The notes: generated by a model from the letters alone, not told the origin. A DNA stretch of 64,000 nt from JBBRHQ01 sp963840235 (GCA_963840235.1 CAWIYC010000002.1:248001-312000), one strand, 5' to 3'; counted from the stretch's first letter, positions 8,695 to 19,175 are shown. Program-made: numbers and translations.

Positions 8695-9565
8695 CCCCGC
8701 CGAACACAACGTAGGGGCCGGTATCCGGACCGAAACTGCAGCTCGGCCGCGGAAGTCGTCGGTGGGGGAGGCGCTCGGCGCGGCCACCGAGGCGCTGGTG
8801 GCGGCCGGAATCGATACGCCCCGCCTCGACGCGTCCCTGCTGCTGAGCTCCGCCACGGGACTGGAGCGGTCACGGATCGCGGCGACGCCGGAGCTGGAGA
8901 TCCCCCCGGCGGCGGCGAGGGAGTTCGGGACGATGGTGCGGCGCCGCCTGCGGCGGGAGCCGGTCGCCTACATCCTCGGCAGGAAGGGTTTCCGGGGAAT
9001 CGAGGTCGCCGTCGACCGGCGGGTGCTGATCCCCCGACCCGAGAGCGAGCTTCTGGTCGAGGTCGCGCTCGAGGTCCGCCCGGACACCGTCCTCGACGTC
9101 GGCACCGGTTCCGGAGCGGTCGCGCTGGCGATCGCGGCCGAGCTCGGGTCCTGCCAGGTGACGGCCACCGACACCTCCCCCGGGGCCCTGGAGGTGGCCA
9201 GGGAAAATGCCGAGCGGCTCGGCCTCGCCGCCCGCGTCAGCTTCCTCGAGGGCTCCGTCCCCGTGGGAGAGGAGTTCGACCTCGCGGTCGCCAACCTCCC
9301 CTACGTCGCCGAGGGCGAGCGCTCCTCGCTTCAGCCCGAGATCGCCGCCTGGGAGCCGCCTGAGGCCCTGTTCGCCGGCGCCGACGGCCTCGACGCGCTG
9401 CGCGATGTCGTCCCCCGCCTGGGCGGCGCCGCCGCGATCGCCCTCGAGGTCGGCGCCGGCCAGGCTGGTGATGTCGCCGCCCTCGCCGAGGGGTCCGGAT
9501 TCGGATCGGTTGGCGCCCGCCGCGACCTCGCCGGGATCGAGAGGGTGGTGGTGGCGAGGCGGTGA
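8684..9565 (+). CDS. prmC: Release factor glutamine N5-methyltransferase
   Basis: 293 residues from ATG 8684 inside the end of prfA. N-terminal helical substrate domain, then a SAM-binding Rossmann fold with VLDVGTGSGAVALAIA. The active-site motif, normally NPPY, reads NLPY (DLAVANLPYVAEG). Uses SAM to methylate the GGQ glutamine of RF1 and RF2; both targets are encoded in this window (prfA adjacent, prfB at 37.2 kb). Ends in a GTGA overlap with the next gene. Confidence 0.93.
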   Translation: MPASPAEHNVGAGIRTETAARPRKSSVGEALGAATEALVAAGIDTPRLDASLLLSSATGLERSRIAATPELEIPPAAAREFGTMVRRRLRREPVAYILGRKGFRGIEVAVDRRVLIPRPESELLVEVALEVRPDTVLDVGTGSGAVALAIAAELGSCQVTATDTSPGALEVARENAERLGLAARVSFLEGSVPVGEEFDLAVANLPYVAEGERSSLQPEIAAWEPPEALFAGADGLDALRDVVPRLGGAAAIALEVGAGQAGDVAALAEGSGFGSVGARRDLAGIERVVVARR

Positions 9566-10206
9566 GCGAGACGGTCTCGGTCGAGCGCGATGGCGCCGCC
9601 GCGGCCCGCGCGGCACTCGAGCGCTGCATCGCCGCGGGCGGGGTGGCGGTGTTCCCCGCCGATGGCCTCTACGGCCTCGCCTGCGACCCGCTCAACGCGG
9701 CGGCGATCGAGCGCATCCACCGGATCAAGGGACGCGCCGAGGGCAAGCCCTCGGCGGTCCTGTACTTCTCGCCGCTGGCGATGCGCGAGATCGTCGAGGG
9801 CCTGGGTCCCCGCAGCCGCGAGGCGGTGGCGGCGCTGATGCCGGGCCCGGTGACCCTGGTCGTCGCCAACCCGGGCCGCCGTTACCCGCTCGCCTGCCGG
9901 GAGGACACCGCGCGTCTCGGCCTGCGGCTGATCGAGGGCCCGCTCGCCGGCGCCGCCTGCCCCGTGCTCCAGACCAGCGCCAACCGCAGCGGCGAGCCGC
10001 CGCCGGCCGCTTTCGCCAAGGTCCCGCAGGAGATGGTCGAGGCGGTGGACCTGGCGATCGACGGCGGCGGGTTGACGGGCCGGCCCTCGACGGTGATCGA
10101 CGTCACCGGGATCGAGCGCGGCGAGTGGCGCGTCCTGCGCGAGGGCGGCATCTCTGCGGCCATGGTCGAGACTCTGCTGTCGCGGCCGGCACGGGGGCAA
10201 CGGTGA
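9562..10206 (+). CDS. L-threonylcarbamoyladenylate synthase (Sua5/YrdC family)
   Basis: 214 residues from a GTG that overlaps the prmC stop by 4 bases. YrdC-like signatures: FPADGLYGLACDPLN, IKGRAEGKPSAV and PVLQTSANRSGEPPP. Makes threonylcarbamoyl-AMP from Thr, bicarbonate and ATP for the t6A37 tRNA modification. Only the YrdC domain is present, with no C-terminal Sua5 extension, so it corresponds to TsaC. Position after prmC is conserved in many Gram-positive bacteria. Confidence 0.92.
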   Translation: MSETVSVERDGAAAARAALERCIAAGGVAVFPADGLYGLACDPLNAAAIERIHRIKGRAEGKPSAVLYFSPLAMREIVEGLGPRSREAVAALMPGPVTLVVANPGRRYPLACREDTARLGLRLIEGPLAGAACPVLQTSANRSGEPPPAAFAKVPQEMVEAVDLAIDGGGLTGRPSTVIDVTGIERGEWRVLREGGISAAMVETLLSRPARGQR

Positions 10207-10225
10207 TCTGATTCAAGCGGTCCCC

Positions 10226-10253
10226 GACCCGGTGAGGTCCCGCCGAGCGGGTC
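10226..10253. terminator. Hairpin between convergent genes
   Basis: GACCCG (10226-10231) pairs with CGGGTC (10248-10253) across a 16-base GC-rich loop, in the 52-base gap between two convergent stop codons. No T tract; possible bidirectional terminator. Confidence 0.4.
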
Positions 10254-10258
10254 GTGCG

Positions 10259-10660
10259 TCAGGCGGACGCCACGGAGGCGCGCGCCTCCTCGACCGAGGC
10301 GAAGATCAGGCAGCGGTAGGCCATCTCGTCGCGCACCTCCCAGACGAGGATCACCTCCTGCTCGACCTCGATGCCGGTGCTGCGCCCCCTGCCGCGAAGC
10401 ACTGCGGTGTTGAGAACCCTGCCACCGCCGAGATCCTCGAAGTCACGGGCGATGAACTCGATCCCCTCCATGCCATCGTCGAAGGAGTCCCAGTAGCGCC
10501 GCATGCCCTCGCGCCCGCGGTAGGTGTCGGGCTCCGCCGCCAGGGCCGAGGGAGTCGTCATCTCGAACTCCGGATGGACGAGCGGCAGCAGCCCCTCGAC
10601 CCCCTCCCGCGCCAGGGTCTCGAACCCCGAGCGCATCATCTCGACTTCGGCTGCGGACAC
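10259..10660 (-). CDS. SnoaL/NTF2-like protein
   Basis: 133 residues from GTG 10660. The pattern LVHPEFEMTTP, TYRGREGMRRYWDSF, FIARDFEDLGGGRVL and a beta-strand-rich C-terminal half is that of the SnoaL-like NTF2 fold. Such proteins bind small ligands or act as cyclases or isomerases; the ligand is unknown. Divergent from glyA with a 54-base shared promoter region. Confidence 0.75.
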   Translation of the reverse strand: MSAAEVEMMRSGFETLAREGVEGLLPLVHPEFEMTTPSALAAEPDTYRGREGMRRYWDSFDDGMEGIEFIARDFEDLGGGRVLNTAVLRGRGRSTGIEVEQEVILVWEVRDEMAYRCLIFASVEEARASVASA

Positions 10661-10667
10661 GGCCGGA

Positions 10668-10673
10668 AGGGTA
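10668..10673 (-). promoter_or_regulatory. -10 hexamer TACCCT for the SnoaL-like gene
   Basis: On the minus strand TACCCT is followed by seven bases and then the GTG start at 10660, the spacing expected for a leaderless transcript. Confidence 0.45.
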
Positions 10674-10699
10674 GCCGGGGAGGGCTCGGGTTCCGCTGG

Positions 10700-10705
10700 T
10701 ATGGT
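10700..10705 (+). promoter_or_regulatory. -10 hexamer TATGGT for glyA
   Basis: TATGGT ends nine bases before the glyA ATG at 10715 and there is no Shine-Dalgarno between them. Confidence 0.5.
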
Positions 10706-10714
10706 CGGGCGGCG

Positions 10715-11998
10715 ATGAGCCCGGAGCTACCCGAGGACTTCCAGAACGCCTCCCTGGCCGAAGTCGATCCCCAGATCGCCGCCGTCCTCGAGGGCGAGTT
10801 GCGGCGACAGCAGGGCACCCTGGAGATGATCGCCTCGGAGAACTTCGTCCCCGGCGCCGTGCTCGAGGCGGCCGGCTCGGTCCTCACCAACAAGTACGCC
10901 GAGGGCTATCCCGGCCGCCGCTACTACGGCGGCTGCGAGGAGGTGGACGTGGCCGAGCAGCTGGCGATCGATCGCGCCAAGGCCCTGTTCGGCGCCGAGC
11001 ACGCCAACGTCCAGCCCCACGCCGGAGCCCAGGCCAACAACGCCGCCTACATGGCGCTGATCGAGCCCGGCGACACGATCATGGGCCTGGCGCTCGACCA
11101 CGGCGGCCACCTCACCCACGGGATGAAGCTGAACCTCTCCGGCAAGCTCTACAAGGTCGTCGCCTATCACGTCCGCCGCGAGGACCTGCGGGTGGACATG
11201 GAGGAGGTCGAGCGGCTCGCCCGCGAGCACAAGCCAAAGCTGATCGTCGCAGGCTGGTCGGCCTATCCGCGCCAGCTCGACTTCGCCGCCTTCCGCGAGA
11301 TCGCCGACTCCGTCGGCGCCAAGCTGATGGTCGACATGGCCCATTTCGCCGGCCTCGTCGCCGCCGGCGAGCACCCGAACCCGGTGGAGCACGCAGAAGT
11401 CGTCACCACCACCATCCACAAGACCCTGTGCGGCCCCCGCAGCGGCATGATCCTCTGCCGCGAGGAGTACGCGAAGGACGTCGACCGCTCGGTCTTCCCC
11501 GGTCAGCAGGGGGGGCCGCTGATGCACATCATCGCGGCCAAGGCGGTGGCGCTCGGAATCGCCTCCACTGAACCGTTCCGGGCCCGCCAGCGGCAGACAA
11601 TCGCCAACGCCCGGGCCCTGGCCGAGGGTCTCCAGGCGGCCGGCGTGAACGTCCTCACCGGGGGAACGGACGTCCATCTCGTCCTCGTCGACCTGACCCC
11701 GACCGGACTCGACGGCAAGACCGCCGAGTCCCGCCTGGAGGAGGTCGGGATCACGGTCAACCGCAACGCGATCCCCTTCGACGAGCGGCCGCCGATGAAT
11801 CCCTCCGGCCTGCGGATCGGCACCCCGGCGCTGACCACCCGGGGCCTGCTCGAGGACGACCTGCGGGAGGTGGCCGCGGTGATCGCCGCAGCTCTCTCCG
11901 GCGACTTCGAGGCCCAACGGGGCTCGTTGGCGGAGCGGACCCGCGCCCTGATGGACCGCCACCCCCTCTACCCCCAGCTGACCGGAGCTGCGGTCTGA
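10715..11998 (+). CDS. glyA: Serine hydroxymethyltransferase
   Basis: 427 residues from ATG 10715; the longer upstream frame crosses the divergent gene and is discarded. Diagnostic segments: TLEMIASENFV near the N-terminus, TNKYAEGYPGRRYYGG (substrate loop), VTTTIHKTLCGPRSG with the PLP-binding Lys, and FPGQQGGPLMH. Converts Ser and tetrahydrofolate to Gly and methylene-THF in the cytoplasm. It supplies one-carbon units also drawn on by the methyl cycle (see ahcY). Confidence 0.97.
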   Translation: MSPELPEDFQNASLAEVDPQIAAVLEGELRRQQGTLEMIASENFVPGAVLEAAGSVLTNKYAEGYPGRRYYGGCEEVDVAEQLAIDRAKALFGAEHANVQPHAGAQANNAAYMALIEPGDTIMGLALDHGGHLTHGMKLNLSGKLYKVVAYHVRREDLRVDMEEVERLAREHKPKLIVAGWSAYPRQLDFAAFREIADSVGAKLMVDMAHFAGLVAAGEHPNPVEHAEVVTTTIHKTLCGPRSGMILCREEYAKDVDRSVFPGQQGGPLMHIIAAKAVALGIASTEPFRARQRQTIANARALAEGLQAAGVNVLTGGTDVHLVLVDLTPTGLDGKTAESRLEEVGITVNRNAIPFDERPPMNPSGLRIGTPALTTRGLLEDDLREVAAVIAAALSGDFEAQRGSLAERTRALMDRHPLYPQLTGAAV

Positions 11999-12107
11999 GC
12001 AACGAGCTGTCGGCTTCAGGCCGGGCCCGCCGTGTACGGAGCGGTGTCTCGCGGCGACAGGACCCGCCGCGCCATCCGGTTGGGTCTTCGGCGAGCCCGG
12101 AGGGCTG

Positions 12108-13115
12108 ATGCTGATCTGGGTCGACTGCACCGCCGCCGCGCACCCGCTGGTGCTGCGGCCGATCCTCGAGCGGCTCGAAGCGCGCGGCGACGAGGTCTTC
12201 GTCACCGCCCGCTCCTACGGGCAGACGCTCGGCGTCCTCGACCGCCTTGGGATCCCCTACACCGCCGTCGGCAGCCACGGCGGCTCCTCCCGTGCCGGCA
12301 AGGCCCGGGCGCTGGCCTTGCGCTCGCGTCGCCTGGCGGCGCTGGTCTGGGACCGGCGGCCCGGCCTCGCACTTGCCCACGGCTCGGTCGACCTGGCCGT
12401 GATCTCGGCCCTATTCCGCATTTCCTCGGTGCAGATGCAGGATTATGAGTTCGCCGGCCTCCAGCGCCAGGCGGCCTTCCGTGTGGCGAAGCGGGTTCTG
12501 GTCCCGGACTCGATCCCGGTCGAGCGGATGAAGAAGGTCGGAGCCCCCGAGCGAAAGCTGTTCCGCTACCCGGGCCTCAAGGAGGAGTACTACCTCTCGG
12601 ACTTCGAGCCCGACGCGGCCGTCCTCGGGGGGCTTGGGATAGATGCCGCCGACGTGATAGTCGTCGTGCGTCCCCCGCCCGAGACCTCCGAGTACCACGC
12701 GCGCAACGATCTCCACCAGCGGGTGCTGGAGCGCCTCGCCGGCGCCGAGGGAACCGTCTCGGTGGTCATTCCCCGGACCGATTCCCAGGCGGCGGCGGTG
12801 CGCTCGCTGGGCTCGCCGCGGTTGATCGTCCCCGAGCGGGCGATCGACGCCCAGAGCCTGATCGCGCTCGCTGACCTCGTCGTCAGCGCCGGCGGCACCA
12901 TGAACCGCGAGGCGGTCGCGCTCGGGACCCCGGTCTACACGACCTTTGCCGGCCGCATGGGCGGGGTCGACGAGAAGCTGATCGCCGAGGGCAGGCTTGC
13001 CGTGCTCGGCGACCCCGGAGAGCTGGCGCTGGAAAAGCGCCATGCGCCTGCAGCCGAGCGGGTGCGCCGCGATCCGGGCCTTCTGGTGCAGGGAGTCCTC
13101 GGGGCCGTCGAGTAG
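12108..13115 (+). CDS. DUF354 glycosyltransferase-like protein
   Basis: 335 residues; start chosen for GGAGGG just before ATG 12108. N-terminal Rossmann half (MLIWVDCTAAAHP, then FVTARSYGQT) and a second half with VIPRTDSQAAAV and VVSAGGTMNREAVALGTP, which resembles the donor-site loop of GT-B enzymes. Matches DUF354 (PF04007), common beside envelope polymer genes. Likely transfers or epimerises a sugar on a lipid-linked intermediate; the undecaprenyl-phosphate transferase next door fits. Confidence 0.75.
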   Translation: MLIWVDCTAAAHPLVLRPILERLEARGDEVFVTARSYGQTLGVLDRLGIPYTAVGSHGGSSRAGKARALALRSRRLAALVWDRRPGLALAHGSVDLAVISALFRISSVQMQDYEFAGLQRQAAFRVAKRVLVPDSIPVERMKKVGAPERKLFRYPGLKEEYYLSDFEPDAAVLGGLGIDAADVIVVVRPPPETSEYHARNDLHQRVLERLAGAEGTVSVVIPRTDSQAAAVRSLGSPRLIVPERAIDAQSLIALADLVVSAGGTMNREAVALGTPVYTTFAGRMGGVDEKLIAEGRLAVLGDPGELALEKRHAPAAERVRRDPGLLVQGVLGAVE

Positions 13116-13171
13116 CCTGACCGCTTCCCCGCCGCTCCACCGAACCCGGACCGCGACAGGGGACTGACGAA

Positions 13172-14416
13172 ATGCCGTCGACAACCGACGCCGTCCTCGC
13201 CTTCATCGTCGCCGCCGCGATCGCCTGGGCGCTGGTCCCGCCCGCGGAGAGGCTCGCGCGCCGGATCGGGGCGATCGACTATCCCCGTGACCGCGGCCTG
13301 CACGACGTCCCGACGCCCAAGCTCTCCGGCCTCGCGATCCTGGTCGCGATCGAGGTCACCGGCTGGATCTGGCTTCCCGGCGACGGCGAGACCCGCTCGA
13401 TCCTGCTCGGCGCGGCCGCGATCGCCCTCGTCGGCGCCCTCGACGACGTCTACGACCTGCCGGCGCTGCCGAAACTGCTCGGGCAGACCGCGGCGGCGCT
13501 GATCCCGGTACTGGGAGGGGTCCGCGTGGACGCGCTGACGCTCCCTTTCGTCGGCGGGTTCGAGCTCGGATGGGTCGCCTATCCGGCGACCGTGCTCGGC
13601 ATCGTCGCGATCGTCAACGTCACCAACTTCATTGACGGAGTGGACGGTCTGGCCGCGGGGGTCTGCGCGATTGCGGCGCTGGCGCTTGCGATCATCGCCC
13701 TGTCGCTGGACCGCAATGCCGCCGGCGTGCTGGCGGCGCTGACCGCCGGGGCGGCGCTGGGATTCCTCCGCCACGGCTTCCCGCCGGCATCCAGCTTCAT
13801 GGGGGACACCGGCTCGAACCTGCTCGGGTACCTGCTGGCGACCGCCGCCGTCCAGGGCGCGCTGAAGACCAACGCGGTCGTAGCCTTCGCTTTCCCCCTG
13901 GTTGTGCTCGCGGTCCCGATTCTCGACAGCGGCTTCGTCGTTGCCAAGCGCCTCAAGTACCGCCAGCCGATCTACCAGGCCGACCGCTCCCACTTCCACC
14001 ACCGGATGGCGAACATCGGCTTCTCGCGGCGGCGCACCCTCGCCTACCTCTACGGGTGGACCCTGATCCTGGCGGCGCTCGCTCTGGCGCTTCGCTTCGT
14101 CCCATACAGCGACAACCACGGTCATTTCAACGCCGGCTGGACGGCGGTGATGTTCGTCTGCGGGCTCGCCGCCCTCGCGGCCAGCATCTACCTCGTCTAC
14201 GTCCTCGAGATCCTCAAGCTGCGCCGGGTCAGGTTGCGACAGCTGAAGGGGATCCGCCGCGAGGCGGGGCGCCCGGATCCCGATCCCGAGACGATCGACC
14301 GCGGCGTCGCCGAAGAGCTCGAGACAGGCAGCTTTCCCACGGTGGACCCCGAAACGGGCGAGTTCGAGGCGCTCGGTCCGGAACGGCCCGATCCGCCTCC
14401 CGGGAGGGATCGCTGA
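13172..14416 (+). CDS. Undecaprenyl-phosphate sugar-1-phosphate transferase (WecA/MraY family)
   Basis: 414 residues with about ten membrane helices. Catalytic landmarks: GALDDVYDLPALPK (Asp-rich loop), NVTNFIDGVDGLAAG, FMGDTGSN and the cytoplasmic HFHHRM motif. Family members attach a HexNAc-1-phosphate to undecaprenyl phosphate, starting teichoic-acid-like or arabinogalactan-like polymers. The last 55 residues are a charged Asp/Glu/Pro tail not typical of the family core. The wecA-to-atp gene order is typical of Actinobacteria. Confidence 0.92.
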   Translation: MPSTTDAVLAFIVAAAIAWALVPPAERLARRIGAIDYPRDRGLHDVPTPKLSGLAILVAIEVTGWIWLPGDGETRSILLGAAAIALVGALDDVYDLPALPKLLGQTAAALIPVLGGVRVDALTLPFVGGFELGWVAYPATVLGIVAIVNVTNFIDGVDGLAAGVCAIAALALAIIALSLDRNAAGVLAALTAGAALGFLRHGFPPASSFMGDTGSNLLGYLLATAAVQGALKTNAVVAFAFPLVVLAVPILDSGFVVAKRLKYRQPIYQADRSHFHHRMANIGFSRRRTLAYLYGWTLILAALALALRFVPYSDNHGHFNAGWTAVMFVCGLAALAASIYLVYVLEILKLRRVRLRQLKGIRREAGRPDPDPETIDRGVAEELETGSFPTVDPETGEFEALGPERPDPPPGRDR

Positions 14417-14419
14417 GAG

Positions 14420-14435
14420 GGCGGCCGGGGCCGCC
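14420..14435 (+). terminator. GC hairpin after the WecA-like gene
   Basis: GGCGG (14420-14424) pairs with CCGCC (14431-14435) just past the stop codon, immediately before the putative atp promoter. Short and without a T tract. Confidence 0.3.
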
Positions 14436-14442
14436 GTTCGGC

Positions 14443-14448
14443 TATAGT
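14443..14448 (+). promoter_or_regulatory. -10 hexamer TATAGT upstream of the atp operon
   Basis: TATAGT matches the actinobacterial -10 closely and lies about 105 bases before the first atp-linked gene; no clear -35. It would give a leader of roughly 98 bases. Nothing else is recognisable in 14417-14552. Confidence 0.5.
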
Positions 14449-14552
14449 CGCCCGGCCGCCAGCGCCGGGGAGTCGCTCCTGAGCTGAGCGGCTCTGTCTC
14501 TTCCAGTGCCACACGCGACCGCAATTGCCAGGCCGTCAGACCACAGGCTCCG

Positions 14553-14750
14553 ATGAACGACGAGCGCTCCCCGAGGGCGGAGGCAGCCACGGCCGGATTG
14601 CAGGTGATCGTCGCCATGGTGATCGGCGGGGCCGTGGGTTGGGGCCTGGGTGCTCTAGTCGATCTCGCGGTTCCGCTCGGCCTCGCCGGGCTCTTCGTGG
14701 GGCTATTCGTCGGACTCGGCCTTGTCTACGCTCGCTTTAGACGGGTCTGA
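14553..14750 (+). CDS. AtpZ/AtpI-like small membrane protein
   Basis: 65 residues with two hydrophobic helices separated by a short turn (VIVAMVIGGAVGWGLGALVD and LAGLFVGLFVGLGLVYARF). Size, topology and position directly before the ATP synthase genes fit the AtpZ family (PF09527), thought to help assemble the c-ring or import Mg2+ or Ca2+. No strong ribosome-binding site. Confidence 0.7.
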   Translation: MNDERSPRAEAATAGLQVIVAMVIGGAVGWGLGALVDLAVPLGLAGLFVGLFVGLGLVYARFRRV

Positions 14751-14772
14751 CCGCGTCGGCGGCGGCGGCCGG

Positions 14773-15150
14773 ATGCTTCGTGCCCTCCGCTTCGCCGACC
14801 TGGTCGTGCTGGCGCTGGCGCTCCCCGCCTTCCTCGTCGCCGGCTGGCCGCTCCTCGGCTACGCGGTGATCGCCGTGGTCTGGCTGATCCAGCGAGGGGT
14901 CCAGGTCGCCGCCGAGCGCCACACGGCCAGGGCGCTGGCCGAAGGCAACCGCCGCTCGGCCATGGGCGTGCTGGCGGGGTCCATCCTGGGCCGTGTCTGG
15001 CTCGTCACCCTCTCGATCCTGCTGGTCGGCGGCCTCGCCGAGCGCGAGGACGGGCTGGCGGCGGCCATCCTCAGCGCCGTCCTCGTCACCGTCTCGCTCG
15101 CCACCCAGGCGTTGGCGAGGCTGTCCGAGCCCGAGGAGGGTCGCGGTTGA
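14773..15150 (+). CDS. ATP synthase operon membrane protein (AtpI-like)
   Basis: 125 residues from ATG 14773; a GTG at 14722 would add 17 residues but overlaps atpZ. Four predicted membrane helices (FADLVVLALALPAFLVAG, LLGYAVIAVVWLIQ, LVTLSILLVGG, AAILSAVLVTVSLA). Sequence is not strongly diagnostic; position between atpZ and atpB is that of atpI/uncI, a c-ring assembly chaperone. Overlaps atpB as TTGA. Confidence 0.6.
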   Translation: MLRALRFADLVVLALALPAFLVAGWPLLGYAVIAVVWLIQRGVQVAAERHTARALAEGNRRSAMGVLAGSILGRVWLVTLSILLVGGLAEREDGLAAAILSAVLVTVSLATQALARLSEPEEGRG

Positions 15151-16058
15151 AGACGCGCACCAAGGTGCTGCTCGGTCTCGGGCTCTACCTGGCCTTCGCG
15201 ATCGCCCTCGGGGTGCTGTTCGGGAGTGCCGGCAAGAACGACGAGTTCAAGCCCCAGAACGAGTTCAAGGTCGAGCCCTGGATCAACATCAAGATCGGCG
15301 GCATCGACCTCAGCATCAACAAGGTGGTCCTCTACCTCTTTCTTGCCAGCGCCCTGACGATCGCGACCATGGTCTGGATTTCGCGGCGGATGCAGCAGAA
15401 GCCGAACAAGGTGCAGATGATGGTCGAGGTCGCCTACGACCTGACCAAGAACAACATCACCGGCGGCAACATCGAGGAGCACAGGCTGGCGGCGCGCTGG
15501 TTTCCGTTCCTGGCGACGCTCTTCTTCTTCATCTGGTTCTCGAACATGATCGGCTACATCCCGCTGCCGATCAACACGCACGACCCGATCAACGTCTTCG
15601 GCCTCGAGATCCCGGCCTTCGCCCTCTACGCGGCGACCGCGAACATCTCGATCCCGCTCGCCCTGACCCTGGTCGTCTGGGGCTCCTACCACTTCGAGGG
15701 GGTGCGGTCGAAGGGGCTGATCCCCTACCTGAAGAGCTGGCTGCCCGCCGGCCTCGAGAACATGAACCCGTTCGGAAAGGCGGCGATCTTCGCGATCGAG
15801 GTCGTCTCCCACTTCGTCCGGCTGATCTCGCTCTCCGTGCGACTCTTTGCCAACATCCTCGCCGGCCACCTGCTGCTTCTGTTCATGGGCGGCGGCCTGG
15901 CGGTCCTGCTGGGGCTGGCCGCTCTCGGCGCCCTCACGGCCCCGATGGCGTTCGCCTTCTACATCTTCGAGGTGGGACTCGTCGCCACCCTGCAGGCCTT
16001 TATCTTCTCGACCCTGACCGCGATCTACATTGGCGGCGCGACCGCCGAAAGTCACTAG
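15147..16058 (+). CDS. atpB: F1Fo ATP synthase subunit a
   Basis: 303 residues starting at TTG 15147 with GGAGGG eight bases upstream and a 4-base overlap with the preceding gene. Contains the family core SLSVRLFANILAGHLLL with the essential Arg of helix 4, and a C-terminal helix with EVGLVATLQAFIFSTL. Forms the proton half-channels against the c-ring in the cytoplasmic membrane. N-terminal extension of about 60 residues before the first core helix. Confidence 0.95.
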   Translation: MKTRTKVLLGLGLYLAFAIALGVLFGSAGKNDEFKPQNEFKVEPWINIKIGGIDLSINKVVLYLFLASALTIATMVWISRRMQQKPNKVQMMVEVAYDLTKNNITGGNIEEHRLAARWFPFLATLFFFIWFSNMIGYIPLPINTHDPINVFGLEIPAFALYAATANISIPLALTLVVWGSYHFEGVRSKGLIPYLKSWLPAGLENMNPFGKAAIFAIEVVSHFVRLISLSVRLFANILAGHLLLLFMGGGLAVLLGLAALGALTAPMAFAFYIFEVGLVATLQAFIFSTLTAIYIGGATAESH

Positions 16059-16073
16059 AAAAGGAGCAGTTCG

Positions 16074-16337
16074 ATGGACGTTTCGCCAATAGCAGCGATC
16101 ACCGACGCGGGGATCGAGGGCGCCGGCAAGGCGATCGCTCTCGGCGTCGGCGCCGGGCTCGGCTCGATCGGCGCCGGCATCGGCATCGGCTTCATCTTCG
16201 GCAAGGAGATCGAGTCGGTCGCCCGCCAGCCGGAGATGAAGGACGAGCTGCAGAGCATCCGCTGGCTCGGCTTCGCTCTGACCGAGGCCGTTGCCTTCTA
16301 CACCTTCATCTTCGGCCTGATCGCCTTCTTCCTCTAG
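16074..16337 (+). CDS. atpE: F1Fo ATP synthase subunit c
   Basis: 87 residues, two helices forming a hairpin. AAAGGAGC precedes the ATG. Helix 1 is Gly-rich (GAGLGSIGAGIGIGF), the polar loop is ARQPE, and helix 2 carries the ion-binding Glu in LTEAVAFY. The Gln and Ser/Thr ligands of sodium-type rings are absent, so proton coupling is expected. Confidence 0.96.
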   Translation: MDVSPIAAITDAGIEGAGKAIALGVGAGLGSIGAGIGIGFIFGKEIESVARQPEMKDELQSIRWLGFALTEAVAFYTFIFGLIAFFL

Positions 16338-16341
16338 GCCG

Positions 16342-16941
16342 GTGGTCCACCTCGCCGACATAGCCGCGAACGTGGTCGTCCTGGCCGCGGCGAGCGGCGG
16401 CAAGGACGAGGGAGGGAGCTTCCTCGTATCGCCAGGCCTGGGGCTGATGATCTGGACCCTGGCGCTGTTCGGGGTGACGCTGTGGGTCCTCGCCAAGTTC
16501 GCCTTCCCGCGGATAAGCGAGGCGCTGGAGAAGCGCGCCAACGCGATCGCCGAGAACATCGACGAATCCGAGCGCCAGCGGGAGCAGGCCGAAAAGCTGC
16601 TCGAGGAGTACCGCGAGCGGCTGAAGGAGGCCCGCGAGCAGGCGGACGACATCACCGCCCGGGCGCGGAAGGCATCCGAGACCGCGATCGCCGAGGCGAC
16701 GGCCGACGGCAAGACCAAGCGCGAGGAGCTCGTCGCCGCCGCCCGCCGCGACATCGAGGCGGAGACGCGGCGCTCGCTCGAGCAGATCCGCAAGGAGGTC
16801 GCCGACCTGACGGTGATCGCGACCGAGAAGGTGACCCGGAAGTCGCTCACGCCCGAGGATCAGAAGCGCCTGGTCGAGGACGCCCTCGGCGAGGTCGACT
16901 TCACCGCCCTCTCCGGCGACGCGAACGGGAAGTCGGAGTAG
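16342..16941 (+). CDS. atpF: F1Fo ATP synthase subunit b
   Basis: 199 residues from GTG 16342. One membrane helix (LMIWTLALFGVTLWVLAKF) followed by a long charged coiled coil typical of the peripheral stalk. The C-terminus contacts delta (atpH, next gene). Confidence 0.95.
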   Translation: MVHLADIAANVVVLAAASGGKDEGGSFLVSPGLGLMIWTLALFGVTLWVLAKFAFPRISEALEKRANAIAENIDESERQREQAEKLLEEYRERLKEAREQADDITARARKASETAIAEATADGKTKREELVAAARRDIEAETRRSLEQIRKEVADLTVIATEKVTRKSLTPEDQKRLVEDALGEVDFTALSGDANGKSE

Positions 16942-16950
16942 CGGGCCATC

Positions 16951-17484
16951 ATGGAGGAGATCGCACGCGTATATGCCGAGGCGCTGTTCGAGGTCGCCAA
17001 GGAGAAGGGCAGGCTCGAGGCGATCCGCGAGCAGCTGGGGCAGCTCGCCGACACTCTCTACGGCGATCGCGAGCTTCAGGTCTTCTTCTTCAGCCCCTAC
17101 TTCTCCTCGGCCGAGAAGCGGGACGGGATCCAGCGGGCGATTCTCGGCGCCGACCCGGAGTTCGTCAACTTCCTCGAGCTGCTGGTCGAGAAGCACAGGA
17201 TGCCCGTGATCTTTCGCATCAGGCGCCAGTTCGACGACCTCTGGAAGAAGGAGAACCGCAAGCTGGACGTGACCGTGACCAGCGCCGTCGCACTCGACCC
17301 AGACGTCGTCGGCAAGATCGGCGAGAAGATCGAGGACCAGACCGGGCAGTCGGTCGAGCTCTCGAGCCGGGTGGATGACGCGATTCTCGGCGGAATCGTG
17401 CTCCAGGTCGGCAACATGGTCCTCGACGCCAGCATCCGCAACCGCTTGGAGAAACTTCGAAAGAACGTCGTCGAGGCGGCGTAA
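16951..17484 (+). CDS. atpH: F1Fo ATP synthase subunit delta
   Basis: 177 residues, all-helical N-terminal OSCP domain (ARVYAEALFEVAKEKG) and a C-terminal region ending DDAILGGIVLQVGNMVLD, the usual delta/OSCP ending. Joins the b stalk to the top of F1. Confidence 0.95.
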   Translation: MEEIARVYAEALFEVAKEKGRLEAIREQLGQLADTLYGDRELQVFFFSPYFSSAEKRDGIQRAILGADPEFVNFLELLVEKHRMPVIFRIRRQFDDLWKKENRKLDVTVTSAVALDPDVVGKIGEKIEDQTGQSVELSSRVDDAILGGIVLQVGNMVLDASIRNRLEKLRKNVVEAA

Positions 17485-17501
17485 GGAGGCACCCGAAACC
17501 G

Positions 17502-19154
<1,653 letters not shown>

Positions 19155-19175
19155 GTTGAGGCCGCAGCACTCGCC

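Noticed and set aside
10232..10714. N-terminal extension of glyA
   Set aside because: It crosses the divergent SnoaL-like gene; family length, alignment and the -10 hexamer support ATG 10715.
12032..12448. 138-codon plus-strand frame before and into the DUF354 gene
   Set aside because: Arg-rich shadow in another frame; the gap 11999-12107 shows only the ribosome-binding site of the DUF354 gene.
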